Source: Opitutia bacterium
GTDB lineage: Bacteria > Verrucomicrobiota > Verrucomicrobiia > Opitutales > Opitutaceae
Direction of reading: 5' to 3'
Assembly: GCA_016187925.1 (NCBI GenBank)
Contig: JACPIS010000010.1
Coordinates: forward strand, 1-64,000
Length of the DNA: 64,000 nt
In this document: positions 44,096 to 52,925 of the stretch, in pieces
Layout: each line of letters opens with the position of its first letter
Position numbering within the stretch: the first letter of the stretch is position 1
Made by a program: the position numbers and the translations under genes
The notes under the pieces: model-generated
Databases searched by the model: none
What the model was told of the DNA's origin: nothing
What the model saw: only the letters and a program-made list of their open reading frames with translations

Positions 44096-46890
44096 GCTCC
44101 GGTCGATCCCCGGTCAAAGCGCAAGGTGACAATCTCCTTCGGGCGGACGCGGGTGCGGTGCCGACCGTCGCGCACCGCCTGCGCCCGGCCGATGGCCCGG
44201 CCGGTGAAATCGACTGGCTGCACAGAATCCGGCCGGCTGGCGCTCCGCGGCCGACCGCGGAAGTCGAGCACCGACAGCTCCGACCGATTGCCGGGATTGT
44301 AGAGGCGCACCTCGAGGCGGTCGCCGACTTCGCGGACGCTAGTGACGAGCACCTTGCCCTGCACGCGGAGGAAGGAGGCCTGCGGCGGCAGGCCCGACGC
44401 CTGCCGGTGGAGACGACAATCGATCGCGGTCATCTGCACGTCGCGCAAGCCGGCGCCGAGGAGGACGCCGTCCTCCCCCAGCCCGACCGGATCGATCGGT
44501 CCCTGCACGGGCACGATCCAGTAGTTGAAGGTCAATTCGCCGGCCAACTGGCCCTGCGGTTGCCCGTCAGTGAAAACCGTCCGTCGCGTGGCGCGAAACA
44601 GCGTGAGGGCGAGCGGACGCTCGGGCAGATCGCGGGCGGCGGCCTCGAGCAGGCCGGTCGTCACGACCGCGAGGCCGCGGCGCCGGTCGGCCACGGCCGA
44701 CCAAGTCTGGTGCGGATGGGTTTCAACCGCCATCTCGCGGCCGACATGGTTGTCGGTTGGCAGACCGATCTTCCGCTCGACCACATCGAAGGCGCCGTCG
44801 GCGAGACAGACGTCCGTGCGGGCGCCCGTCGGCAGCAACACGCGGAGTCGGTGGTCGCGGACGGTGTTCTGAACGGTCGTGCTCACCTCCAAGCGGTCGC
44901 TGCCCTTCCGGAGGGTGAGGTGGCTGTCGATGACCAGCTCGGTCAGTTGCTCGGAGCGGACCATGCGGTCGAAACGAAACTCGACCGGCACGCGCATCAC
45001 GGTGCGAACGCGCAGCCTTGCCAGCTGCGGGCCATCCGCGACCAACGCGACATCGGACGCGCAGGCCGTCGAGACGAAAGCCTGGTCGTTGACCGCCTGG
45101 CCGTGGTACCAGCCGTCGCCGATGTCCGCGATGTCCTCGAAGGTGAGCAGGCGACGGTAGACTTCGCCGTTGCGCCGGTCGGCGAGGGTCACGCTGCCGC
45201 TGCTCTCCACGGTCACCGCGATGATGCCGTTGTCGAGCGAGCGCTCGCTGGTCGCGAAACCGGGGGCCGCCGGGTGGCGCGTGGGCCATTGGTGTGGCCA
45301 GCTGATGTCGTCTTTCGGCGCCATCTCGCCTTCCCGGACGGTGAGAACGGTGTAGCCCAGCGCGGGAATTCGGAGCGGCAGCGCCACCGTGATGTCGTTT
45401 GTTTTGTACGATTGAGCAAATTTCGCGGGCCAAATCCGGACCTTCGCCCGGTTCATGTCCTGCGCGAGGCGCTGGTAGGGCACCTCCTTGCCATCGGCCG
45501 CGTAGAGGCGAAAACCCGGCTTTGGCTCGAAACCGAAGTGCTCCTGGAAGCACTGCCATTCGGCCGGCAACTGGAGCGTGAGCTCGGTCGTAGCGTCGTA
45601 GTCGCGGGTCAGCGGGTTGGCCACCAGCACGCGGATTTCCTTCGCCCCGGGCTCGCCCTCGACCGCGGCGGCCAGCTTGCGCAGCCCGTCGGTGACGGTG
45701 CACTCGGCGATCTGCCGGCACTGGGCGAAGCGGTATTTCATGTCCTCGTGCACCTCGTCCACGCTGCAACCGCAGATGGAGTCGTGCGGGTGGTTCATGA
45801 GCAGCCAGCGCCACGCCACCTCGAGCGAGCCCGCCGGAGATTGCGCCCCGGCGAGCAAACTGGCCATCGCGCCGACCGGCTCCGCCCAGTGGCACAGGAG
45901 CGCTTGGCAGCGGGCATTCTGCTGCTTGATCCACACCCGGCTCGAGAGCACGCCGGGGATGAGCCACTGCTGATCCTCGACCAGAGGAAGAACACCGCGC
46001 TCGCGCAGCTCGCCCTTCACCACGTCCTTGACCGAATCGGCGAAGGGCAGCAGCTCCGCCAGGTAGGCATCGAGGGTGCTGTGCCGGACCTCGTAGGGGA
46101 AATCCGCCCCGGGCTTCGCCGCGAAGAGCATTCGGTAATACTCCTCCTCGTATTCCATGTGGTCGGCGCCATCGAAGACCAGCACGGGCGGCAGGGCCGT
46201 CCGCTGCGCTTCCTTGGCGAGGTGGGCGAGAAGGTCGCGGCGCGCCCGCTCCGACTCGAACCGGACGTCTTGCTGGTGGCAGCGCCGCACATCGTAGGAA
46301 AAGTCACAATAGCCCGTCCGACCGAATCGATAGCAGAGCAGCCGGGTTCCGTCGCTGCCCTCCCACCAGAAGTGGGCATGCGGCCGGGGTTCGAGACCGC
46401 GCCAGAGGAAGCCCGCCTTGATCCCGAAGCCGCTCAGAATCTGGGGCAGCTGGCCGATGTGGCCGAAGGTGTCGCAGACGAAACCGGCATCGGAAGGCTT
46501 GCCGCCGTAGGCTTGCGCGATTCGGCGGCCGAGCTGCAGGTTGCGGATGATCGCCTCGCCCGATACGAGCCATTCATCGGGCATGACGAACCAGGGACCG
46601 ATCTTCAGACGCCCCTCGCGGGCGAGCCGCTCGACCTGTGCGCGACGCTCGGGGCGAACTTCGAGATAGTCGTCCAGAACGATCGATTGTCCGTCCGTGG
46701 TGAAAGGGCCTTTCAGTTTCCCCGCCTCGATATCATCGATGGTCCGATCCAGGAGATGCACGAGGCGTTGCCGATAGACCTGGAAAGGTTGATACCACTC
46801 GCGATCCCAATGCGTGCTCAGCACGTAATGCACCGGCCGGGCGCGCGTCTTCGTCGGCTTTTTCTTCGGGTGGTCTGGGCTTCGTTTCAT
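44092..46890 (-). CDS. Alpha-mannosidase, glycoside hydrolase family 38
   Basis: This 932-residue enzyme begins with the zinc-binding motif STHWDREW (His27, Asp29). It carries the nucleophile Asp140 in FVCDTFGHIGQLPQ and a further zinc-site segment MNHPHDSICGCSVDEVHEDM near residue 370. The C-terminal half contains the beta-sandwich domains of GH38. There is no signal peptide; the N terminus is strongly basic (MKRSPDHPKKKPTKTRARPV). It should act in the cytoplasm, releasing alpha-linked mannose. GH38 next to GH26, GH5 and GH2 enzymes is unusual for a simple plant beta-mannan and hints at a glycan with both alpha- and beta-mannose. It is 36 bases after the first gene of the operon. Confidence 0.92.
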   Translation of the reverse strand: MKRSPDHPKKKPTKTRARPVHYVLSTHWDREWYQPFQVYRQRLVHLLDRTIDDIEAGKLKGPFTTDGQSIVLDDYLEVRPERRAQVERLAREGRLKIGPWFVMPDEWLVSGEAIIRNLQLGRRIAQAYGGKPSDAGFVCDTFGHIGQLPQILSGFGIKAGFLWRGLEPRPHAHFWWEGSDGTRLLCYRFGRTGYCDFSYDVRRCHQQDVRFESERARRDLLAHLAKEAQRTALPPVLVFDGADHMEYEEEYYRMLFAAKPGADFPYEVRHSTLDAYLAELLPFADSVKDVVKGELRERGVLPLVEDQQWLIPGVLSSRVWIKQQNARCQALLCHWAEPVGAMASLLAGAQSPAGSLEVAWRWLLMNHPHDSICGCSVDEVHEDMKYRFAQCRQIAECTVTDGLRKLAAAVEGEPGAKEIRVLVANPLTRDYDATTELTLQLPAEWQCFQEHFGFEPKPGFRLYAADGKEVPYQRLAQDMNRAKVRIWPAKFAQSYKTNDITVALPLRIPALGYTVLTVREGEMAPKDDISWPHQWPTRHPAAPGFATSERSLDNGIIAVTVESSGSVTLADRRNGEVYRRLLTFEDIADIGDGWYHGQAVNDQAFVSTACASDVALVADGPQLARLRVRTVMRVPVEFRFDRMVRSEQLTELVIDSHLTLRKGSDRLEVSTTVQNTVRDHRLRVLLPTGARTDVCLADGAFDVVERKIGLPTDNHVGREMAVETHPHQTWSAVADRRRGLAVVTTGLLEAAARDLPERPLALTLFRATRRTVFTDGQPQGQLAGELTFNYWIVPVQGPIDPVGLGEDGVLLGAGLRDVQMTAIDCRLHRQASGLPPQASFLRVQGKVLVTSVREVGDRLEVRLYNPGNRSELSVLDFRGRPRSASRPDSVQPVDFTGRAIGRAQAVRDGRHRTRVRPKEIVTLRFDRGSTGA

Positions 46891-46926
46891 GGGGAATCCG
46901 GGTCGATTGGTTGGGAAGGAGCCGGT

Positions 46927-48426
46927 CTACCAGCGGCCCGCCGCCTCCGGCTCGAGCGGGGTGTCGGTGAGGACGGTAAGACTGAACGCGGGGAGCAGGC
47001 AGGTGGCCTTGCCTGCGCGGCATGGCAGAGAGGCGTAGCGCAGCGTTTCCTGCGGCGCCGCGCCGGCCACCGAATTCAACTGCCAGAGCGGCCGGTCGAA
47101 CACCGGTCCGGCCACCGTGGCGGTCCAGGGTTGGTCGGCATCATTGACGATCAGCACGGTCACGCTGGAGTCGCTCGGGCTGCATACCGCCGCCGTCCAT
47201 ACCCGCGGGCCGTCCTGCACCCGGCCGCCCTCCTCGAAGGTTGCCAGCACGCCGGCCCGATGGGGCACGTGCCGCATCGCGAGGCCGAGGACGTGGTACG
47301 CATCCCGATGCGGCACGCATTCGGGAAGCCATTGCTTCCACTGCCGGTCCCATGTGTCCACCAGCTGCCACTGGCCGTCACAATCACCGCGATTGGTGAA
47401 ACTCCAATGGTTGAGACCGTCCACGCCCAGATTGAGCGCCCGGATGAGGAGTTCCGTGTCCTTCAGGGACGCCTTGAACGAGCCGGGGGCCGGATCGTCC
47501 GCCTTGTAGCCGTAGGTTTGCGTACCGAATTCCGTCAGGAAAAGTCCTTTCCCCGCCGCCGCGGTCTCCGCGCGGTAGGGTTGCAACGTTTCCTTCAGCC
47601 GGGTCCCGAGACGATACGCGCCCACGGCGGGTTGCGCGGCCGGATCCTCCCAGTCGAAGCAGGAACAGTAGCTGTGAAAGTCCACGTCGTCGACATGCGG
47701 CCACCAAGGCTCGCCGGCCAGTCGGGGCAACACCGGCAGGTCGGTGTAGTCCGGCCCCATAATCTTCACGGGTAGCTGGGCCACGATCAGTGCCTCCCGC
47801 ACGCGGGCGAGCGCCGCGCCGAGGTGCCGGGCCTGCCGGAGCCGATCCTGCGTCTCCGGGATGTCGGGCGGCACGAGCCACCAGTAGTGGTTCGGCTCGT
47901 TGACCAGCGTGATCCATTTGATGCAGGTGTAGCCGCGCCGCTGCACGAGTTCGCGCAACAGCAGCACCCAACTCTCGGCCAGCGCCTCTAGGTCGGACGG
48001 CGCGGAAGTCTGCACTTTTGCAGGGTCATCCCGGTACGCGGGAAACGCCAGCCACTCGACGTCCAGCCACATGCATTGCAGCATCACGTCGCTGCCGTGC
48101 TGCTGCGCCCAGCGCAGGATCCGATCCAGGATTTGCATCTCCGGACTTGTCCAGGTGAACACGCCCCGCTGCGGCTGCCATTGACGCCAGTCCATCTCGG
48201 CGCGGATGAATTTCAGCCCCAGCCAGGCGGCCTGTCGCTCCAGCGAGCGCCACAAGCCCTCGTGCGCCGCAGTCACCGGCGGCGTCCCGCCGAATGCGCT
48301 CCCGCCGTGGCTGACGGTCGGACGGAGGAGCGAGTGCCAGGACGCCCCCACCCCGCTCTTCATGCGATGCACGACCCGGTCGGAGACGGAGAGGGTGACG
48401 CCGGCGGCGGCGGCAAGGGAATTCAT
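46927..48426 (-). CDS. Clan GH-A glycoside hydrolase (GH5/GH39-like), cytoplasmic
   Basis: This 499-residue protein contains a TIM barrel with acid/base Glu177 (WITLVNEPNHYWW) and nucleophile Glu299 (LFLTEFGTQTYG). The opening ERQAAWLGLKFIRAEMDWRQWQP is also typical of clan GH-A. The C-terminal 130 residues form a beta-sandwich. It has no signal peptide, so it probably acts on imported oligosaccharides. I cannot distinguish GH5, GH39 or a related family. It is the first gene of the ten-gene operon; its promoter with palindrome site 5 lies 90-140 bases upstream. The start has a C-rich upstream region and no Shine-Dalgarno sequence. Confidence 0.78.
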   Translation of the reverse strand: MNSLAAAAGVTLSVSDRVVHRMKSGVGASWHSLLRPTVSHGGSAFGGTPPVTAAHEGLWRSLERQAAWLGLKFIRAEMDWRQWQPQRGVFTWTSPEMQILDRILRWAQQHGSDVMLQCMWLDVEWLAFPAYRDDPAKVQTSAPSDLEALAESWVLLLRELVQRRGYTCIKWITLVNEPNHYWWLVPPDIPETQDRLRQARHLGAALARVREALIVAQLPVKIMGPDYTDLPVLPRLAGEPWWPHVDDVDFHSYCSCFDWEDPAAQPAVGAYRLGTRLKETLQPYRAETAAAGKGLFLTEFGTQTYGYKADDPAPGSFKASLKDTELLIRALNLGVDGLNHWSFTNRGDCDGQWQLVDTWDRQWKQWLPECVPHRDAYHVLGLAMRHVPHRAGVLATFEEGGRVQDGPRVWTAAVCSPSDSSVTVLIVNDADQPWTATVAGPVFDRPLWQLNSVAGAAPQETLRYASLPCRAGKATCLLPAFSLTVLTDTPLEPEAAGRW

Positions 48427-48516
48427 GGGTGATGGGGAAACTCACGCCGCGGCAGTCCGTGCGGCTGGAGGCGGCATTGAGGAAGTGCCCAAGCGAAAAT
48501 GGATAACGGCGCGGGA

Positions 48517-48545
48517 AGCATAGCCGCCCCCTCCCGTGCAGTCAT
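48517..48545 (-). promoter_or_regulatory. Predicted promoter of the ten-gene glycosidase operon
   Basis: On the - strand, TGAC (48544-48541) directly follows the palindrome, and TATGCT (48522-48517) follows 22 bases after its end. This is the best -10 among the set. Predicted leader is about 85 bases before the ATG at 48426. Confidence 0.55.
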
Positions 48546-48564
48546 GTCACCGAAACTAATTACA
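48545..48564. promoter_or_regulatory. Regulon palindrome, site 5
   Basis: On the - strand it reads TGTAATTAGTTTCGGTGACA. It lies in the 246-base gap between the frameshifted gene's stop (48673) and the first gene of the ten-gene operon. Nothing else is recognised in that gap; in particular no clear terminator for the upstream operon. Confidence 0.78.
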
Positions 48565-48672
48565 GCCGCGCCTTCCGCGCACCCGAGACCGGAGGAACAA
48601 AAGAGGTTGTCGCTGTTTCCAGTGGGCAAATGCGGTGTAGCAACCCAAGTGGGCTAACCGGCAGGCACCATC

Positions 48673-49925
48673 TCACTTGCCGGTCCAAAGGTCGCGAATC
48701 GTGTCTTCGTCGCCGAACCCGTCGGGCACCGCGATGCTTGGTCGGTTCGCGAAATACCGCCGTTTCCCGTCCTTGGGCGAGGCCAGCGTGCGACCGCCGG
48801 GCATTTCGAGATGACCGTTCGGATCCATCCGTTGCACCCACGCCCAGGCATAGCGCAGCCATTGATCGCGATACTCCCGGCTTTGGTGCGCGAACCAAGT
48901 GATTTCATCGTAGCCCCAAACCCATATGCCTCCAGCTTTCGCCTGGCCCGGCTCGAGGCTGGGGCCCCAGTTGTCGATCTCGACCAGGTAAGGCAGGTGT
49001 TCGCAGCTCCACCCGCTGAAAGTCGTACCACCCTTGCTCCGACCATAAATACTGTCGAGGAATCCCGCCCTGAGTACCGCTTCCTGAGGCCGATCGGGCA
49101 CCTCCACGATGCGCAGAGGAAAAGAATGAAAATCCATCAGCAACCGGCCTGCTTGCACCAAGCCGCCGCTCGGGACAGGCGAATCGCAGAGCACCATATG
49201 CCGCCGGGCATGGTTGGCCGCATGGGACCGGATCAATGCCAACATCTGGGGATAGTGGTCCAGATTGGGATCATTACCGTTCATCAGCTCTGTCTGCCCG
49301 AAGTGAATCGCCTCAAAGCCGGCATCGATGAACGAGGCGGCAAGAAAATAGAACCAGAGTTTGGTCTCCATTAGGTTGACATCGGGAACCGCCTGGTTTT
49401 CGCCCCAATGATTCCTGAAGCGGCCATCCGGATACAGCATGGCGGCATAGCGAAAATTCCTTTTCTCTGCGCGTTGGCCCAAGGCGGCGAAGGCCCAGGC
49501 CGGGACGGGAACCTGCTCCACGCTGGTGGTTACGATTTCAAAAATGCAGGCCTGCAAAATCCGGTCCGGATCGCTGGCAAGCACCTTCGGCACCAGTTGC
49601 ATCGCCCGCCCGAGCGCGCCCGGCAGATCAGCTTCATCACCCCACAGGCAAAAGCTGCGTCCGATGAATTTCGCCCCAAGGCCCCCGAGCATCCGTATAT
49701 TGTCATCGAGATGGCGCGCCCATTGAACAGGCCTTCCATCGTGATCGCCCGTGACAGGTAGTTTTCCAGCGTTTCCCTGGTAATGGTCCGGTCGAAGCGA
49801 TAGCTGCCTGAAGCCGGAAAAGGAACCGAATCGGCCCACAGTTTTGTGCGCGGACAGATAACGGCCAGACAAACGGCGCCCGCGAGCACGGCATTCCGGC
49901 CGATGGTTTCCAGATGCTTTTTCAT
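48673..49925 (-). pseudogene. Frameshifted secreted protein of unknown function
   Basis: The N-terminal part starts at ATG 49925 (MKKHLETIGRNAVLAGAVCLAVICPRTK), a signal peptide, and runs SYRFDRTITRETLENYLSRAITMEGLFNGR. It then becomes nonsense-like in that frame. The convincing protein continues one frame over from about 49720 (ARHLDDNIRMLGGLGAKFIGRSFCLWGDE) to the stop at 48673, ending RDLWTGK. A single-base indel at roughly 49711-49722, in a run of GC-rich sequence, would restore one protein of about 416 residues. The segments LWFYFLAASFIDAGFEAIHFGQTELMNGND and VWGYDEITWFAHQS suggest a TIM-barrel-like secreted protein, but I recognise no family. It is unusual in having a Shine-Dalgarno-like GAAGGA before the ATG. 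It is the last gene after GH5 in this operon, 147 bases downstream. Confidence 0.7.
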
Positions 49926-50072
49926 ATCAGTCCTTCGCGAATCTTCTGATGAATGCGGTTCCCATTGGCCGGATCCATGCGGCATGGACGAGTGAAGAAA
50001 ATATTCGGGCTAACGGCCACAACCCCTGGTTCGGCTGGAGAAGAGGGTACAAGTGGCTTCGTCGTCATGACG

Positions 50073-51170
50073 TCAGTGCGAAAGGAGCAGTTCGAGCATC
50101 CGGCGGTCGAGCTGGTGCCCGTGGAAGCTCTCGTATTTCACGTCGCTGCGGCGGCTGTCCATCACGCCGAAGTCGCCGCGCAGATTCCACATGGACCAGC
50201 CCCAGCCAGCCTCCTGCCAGAGATCGAGCATATCGGTCATCCAACCCAGGCAGGCGGCGTGGGGCGTGCGGCTGTAGCAGCCCCATTCTCCCACGTGCAC
50301 CCGGCCGCCGCGGCGGACCAGCGGCTGCCACTTCTCGATCAGCTCGGCGCGCAGCTTCTCCTTGTCCCAGCGGATGCCGCGCTGGTCGGTCATCGGCCAA
50401 GTGGGCACTTCGCGCGACTCGAACTCGCGCTCCGGCACCCATTGGGCCGTGTAGTGGCTGACCATCTTGGGCAGATAGCCGCGTGTGCTCTGGATGACGT
50501 TGTCCGGCAGCAAGGCCAGGACCGGCGTCTGGCCGATGTCCGCGCCGTCGACGAAGATCAGCCGCTCGGGCGAGACGGCGCGGATGGCCGCGATGAGCGC
50601 CCGGCAGATTTGCACGTACTCCGTGTGCTCGGTCATGAACGGCGGCTCGTTGAGCAGATCGAAGCTCAGGCGGCCGGACGGCACCTGTCGGTAGCGCCGC
50701 GCGAGGAATTCCCAGTGCTGGACCGCGACCGCCAGCGCCCGCGGGCTCGCCGGCAGCTTCCCCGTGAAGAGCTGCTCGGGCTCGCGCTCGCGTTCGTTGA
50801 CACAATAGCCGGGTATCCGATGGAGGCACAGGTTCAGATGGATGCCGTATTGCCGCCCCCACTCGATGGCCTCGTCGAGCGGCACGAGTGCGCGTTCGTC
50901 GATCGCCTCCCAATGCGCCGGTTGCGACCAGCACCAGTACGACACCGGCAGCCGGGCGAAGTTGAAGCCCCACTCCGCCATCAGGGCGAAGTCGGACTCC
51001 TCGAAGCGCGGGGGCGACATCCAGCCGCTCATCTCGGTGAGGTTGAAGCCGCGCCAGCGGGGGGCGACCGGCGGCGGTGCGGCCTGGAGCGCCCGGGGGA
51101 GCAGTGCAGCAGCGGCCGCGGCGGCGGCTCCGAGCATGAATTGGCGGCGGGTCAGTTCGGTCGGTTTCAT
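50073..51170 (-). CDS. Glycoside hydrolase family 5 with Tat-type signal
   Basis: This 365-residue protein begins with a twin-arginine-like signal (ELTRRQFMLGAAAAAAAALLPRALQA). The mature enzyme is a compact GH5 barrel: RGFNLTEMSGW at the start, acid/base Glu175 (FDLLNEPPF) and nucleophile Glu295 (VHVGEWGCYS), with AGWGWSMWNLRGDFG at the end. GH5 includes endo-mannanases and endoglucanases; the sequence alone does not separate them. It is the third gene of the operon starting at 54674, 39 bases after the acyl-CoA ligase. Export through Tat implies folding in the cytoplasm before secretion. Confidence 0.9.
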   Translation of the reverse strand: MKPTELTRRQFMLGAAAAAAAALLPRALQAAPPPVAPRWRGFNLTEMSGWMSPPRFEESDFALMAEWGFNFARLPVSYWCWSQPAHWEAIDERALVPLDEAIEWGRQYGIHLNLCLHRIPGYCVNEREREPEQLFTGKLPASPRALAVAVQHWEFLARRYRQVPSGRLSFDLLNEPPFMTEHTEYVQICRALIAAIRAVSPERLIFVDGADIGQTPVLALLPDNVIQSTRGYLPKMVSHYTAQWVPEREFESREVPTWPMTDQRGIRWDKEKLRAELIEKWQPLVRRGGRVHVGEWGCYSRTPHAACLGWMTDMLDLWQEAGWGWSMWNLRGDFGVMDSRRSDVKYESFHGHQLDRRMLELLLSH

Positions 51171-51209
51171 CGGTAAATTCAGCCAGTGGGAGCTGCGCGG
51201 CGAGGTCGC

Positions 51210-52901
51210 TCAAGCCGTCCGGACCTCCTGCAAGCCCAACTCGTCGGCCACCTGTTTCCGGAGAATGAATTTCTGGATCTTGCCCGTCACCGTCATCGGG
51301 AACTTGTCGACGAAACGGAAGTAGCGCGGGATCTTGTAGCGGGCGATCTGACCCTGGCAGTAGGCCCGGAGTTCCTCTTCGGTGCAGGTCGCACCGGGGC
51401 GCAGCACGACGCAGGCACAGACCTCCTCGCCATTCCGCTGGTCGGGCACGCCGACACAAGCGACCTCCTGGATGCGGGGGTGCTGGAAAAGGAACTCCTC
51501 GACCTCGCGCGGATAGATATTCTCGCCGCCGCGGATCACGACGTCCTTCGAGCGGCCGACGATGTTGCCGTAGCCGTCCTCGTCGATGGTCGCCAGATCG
51601 CCGGTGTGCATCCAGCGGGCGCGGTCGATGGCCTCGGCCGTCCGCTCCGGTTCGTTCCAATAGCCGAGCATGACCGAATAGCCACGGACCAGCAGTTCGC
51701 CCTTGGTGCCCCGCGGAACGACTCTCCCGCTGGCGTCGACCACCTTGGCCTCGAGATGGGGCTGGATCCGCCCGACGGTCGAAACGCGCCGCTCGATGGT
51801 ATCGTCCCACGCGCTCTGAAAACTGACGGGTGAGGTTTCCGTCATGCCGTAGGCGATGGTGATCTCACTCATGTGCAGCTGCTCCACCACCCGCTTCATT
51901 ACCTCCACCGGGCAGGGGGCTCCGGCCATGATGCCCGTCCGGAGTGATTTCAGGTCGAAGCGGCCGATCTCCGGATCCTCGAGGATGCGGATGAACATGG
52001 TGGGCACCCCGTAAAGCGCGGTGCAGCGTTCGGCCTGGACGGCCTCCAGCACGCTGCGGGGATCGAAGGCCTCACCGGAGAAAACCATGCACGCGCCGTG
52101 CGTGATGCAACCGAGGGTACCCATCACCATCCCGAAGCAGTGATAGAGTGGCACGGGGATGCACAGGCGGTCGTGCTCGGTGAAGCGCATGGCCTCCACC
52201 ACATAGCGCCCGTTGTTGAGGATATTGTGATGGGAGAGCGTCGCTCCCTTCGGCAGACCGGTCGTGCCCGAGGTGAACTGGATATTGATGGCATCGTCGG
52301 CCTGGAGCGCGGTCTCCACCTCCGCCAGCCGGGCCCGCTCCGCGGCTTCCGGCTCCGGCAGCAGGTCGTCGAAATTGAATATCCCCGGAGTGGCCTCACG
52401 GCCCAGGCGGATCACCAGCTGCAGGTCCGGAAGACGCGCAGCCTGCAGGTGGCCGGGAGGCGCGCTCCGGAGTTCGGGGGCGAGTGACTGGAGCATCCCG
52501 AGGTAGTCGTTGCCACGGAAAACCGGCGCGAGGACCAGGGCGCGGCAACCCACGTGCTTGAGGACGAACTCGAGCTCCCGCAGCTGATAGGCGGGATTGA
52601 TGGTGACGAGAATGATCCCGGCCTTGGCCGCCGCGAACTGGGTGAGCACCCACTCGGCGCAGTTGGGTGACCAGATGCCCAGGCGGTCACCCGGGTTGAG
52701 CCCGAGACGGAGCAGACTGGCCGCCAGCCGGTCCACGCGGGCGCCAAGCTCCGCGTAGGTCCAACGGATGCCCTGATGCCGGACGACCAATGCGTCCCGC
52801 TTCGGGAAGCGGGCGATGGTCTGCCGCAGGCACTCGCTGATGGTGACACCGAGCAGCGGGCGCGCGGAGGCACCGTGGACGTAGCTGGGGCGTGAAGCCA
52901 T
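51210..52901 (-). CDS. AMP-forming acyl-CoA synthetase (fatty-acyl type)
   Basis: This 563-residue enzyme has all adenylate-forming motifs: [19 protein letters not shown], the AYGMTETSP motif, [38 protein letters not shown] and the C-terminal [14 protein letters not shown]. Its overall look is that of medium-chain or ACSF2/FadD-like synthetases and differs from the ligase at 1255-2826, so the two likely activate different acids. It is cytoplasmic. It is sandwiched between the CocE-type hydrolase (24 bases upstream) and GH5 (39 bases downstream) in one operon. This suggests that an acid released by ester cleavage is activated for catabolism. Confidence 0.9.
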   Translation of the reverse strand: MASRPSYVHGASARPLLGVTISECLRQTIARFPKRDALVVRHQGIRWTYAELGARVDRLAASLLRLGLNPGDRLGIWSPNCAEWVLTQFAAAKAGIILVTINPAYQLRELEFVLKHVGCRALVLAPVFRGNDYLGMLQSLAPELRSAPPGHLQAARLPDLQLVIRLGREATPGIFNFDDLLPEPEAAERARLAEVETALQADDAINIQFTSGTTGLPKGATLSHHNILNNGRYVVEAMRFTEHDRLCIPVPLYHCFGMVMGTLGCITHGACMVFSGEAFDPRSVLEAVQAERCTALYGVPTMFIRILEDPEIGRFDLKSLRTGIMAGAPCPVEVMKRVVEQLHMSEITIAYGMTETSPVSFQSAWDDTIERRVSTVGRIQPHLEAKVVDASGRVVPRGTKGELLVRGYSVMLGYWNEPERTAEAIDRARWMHTGDLATIDEDGYGNIVGRSKDVVIRGGENIYPREVEEFLFQHPRIQEVACVGVPDQRNGEEVCACVVLRPGATCTEEELRAYCQGQIARYKIPRYFRFVDKFPMTVTGKIQKFILRKQVADELGLQEVRTA

Positions 52902-52925
52902 GGAGACAGAAACCGAACGGCGCGT

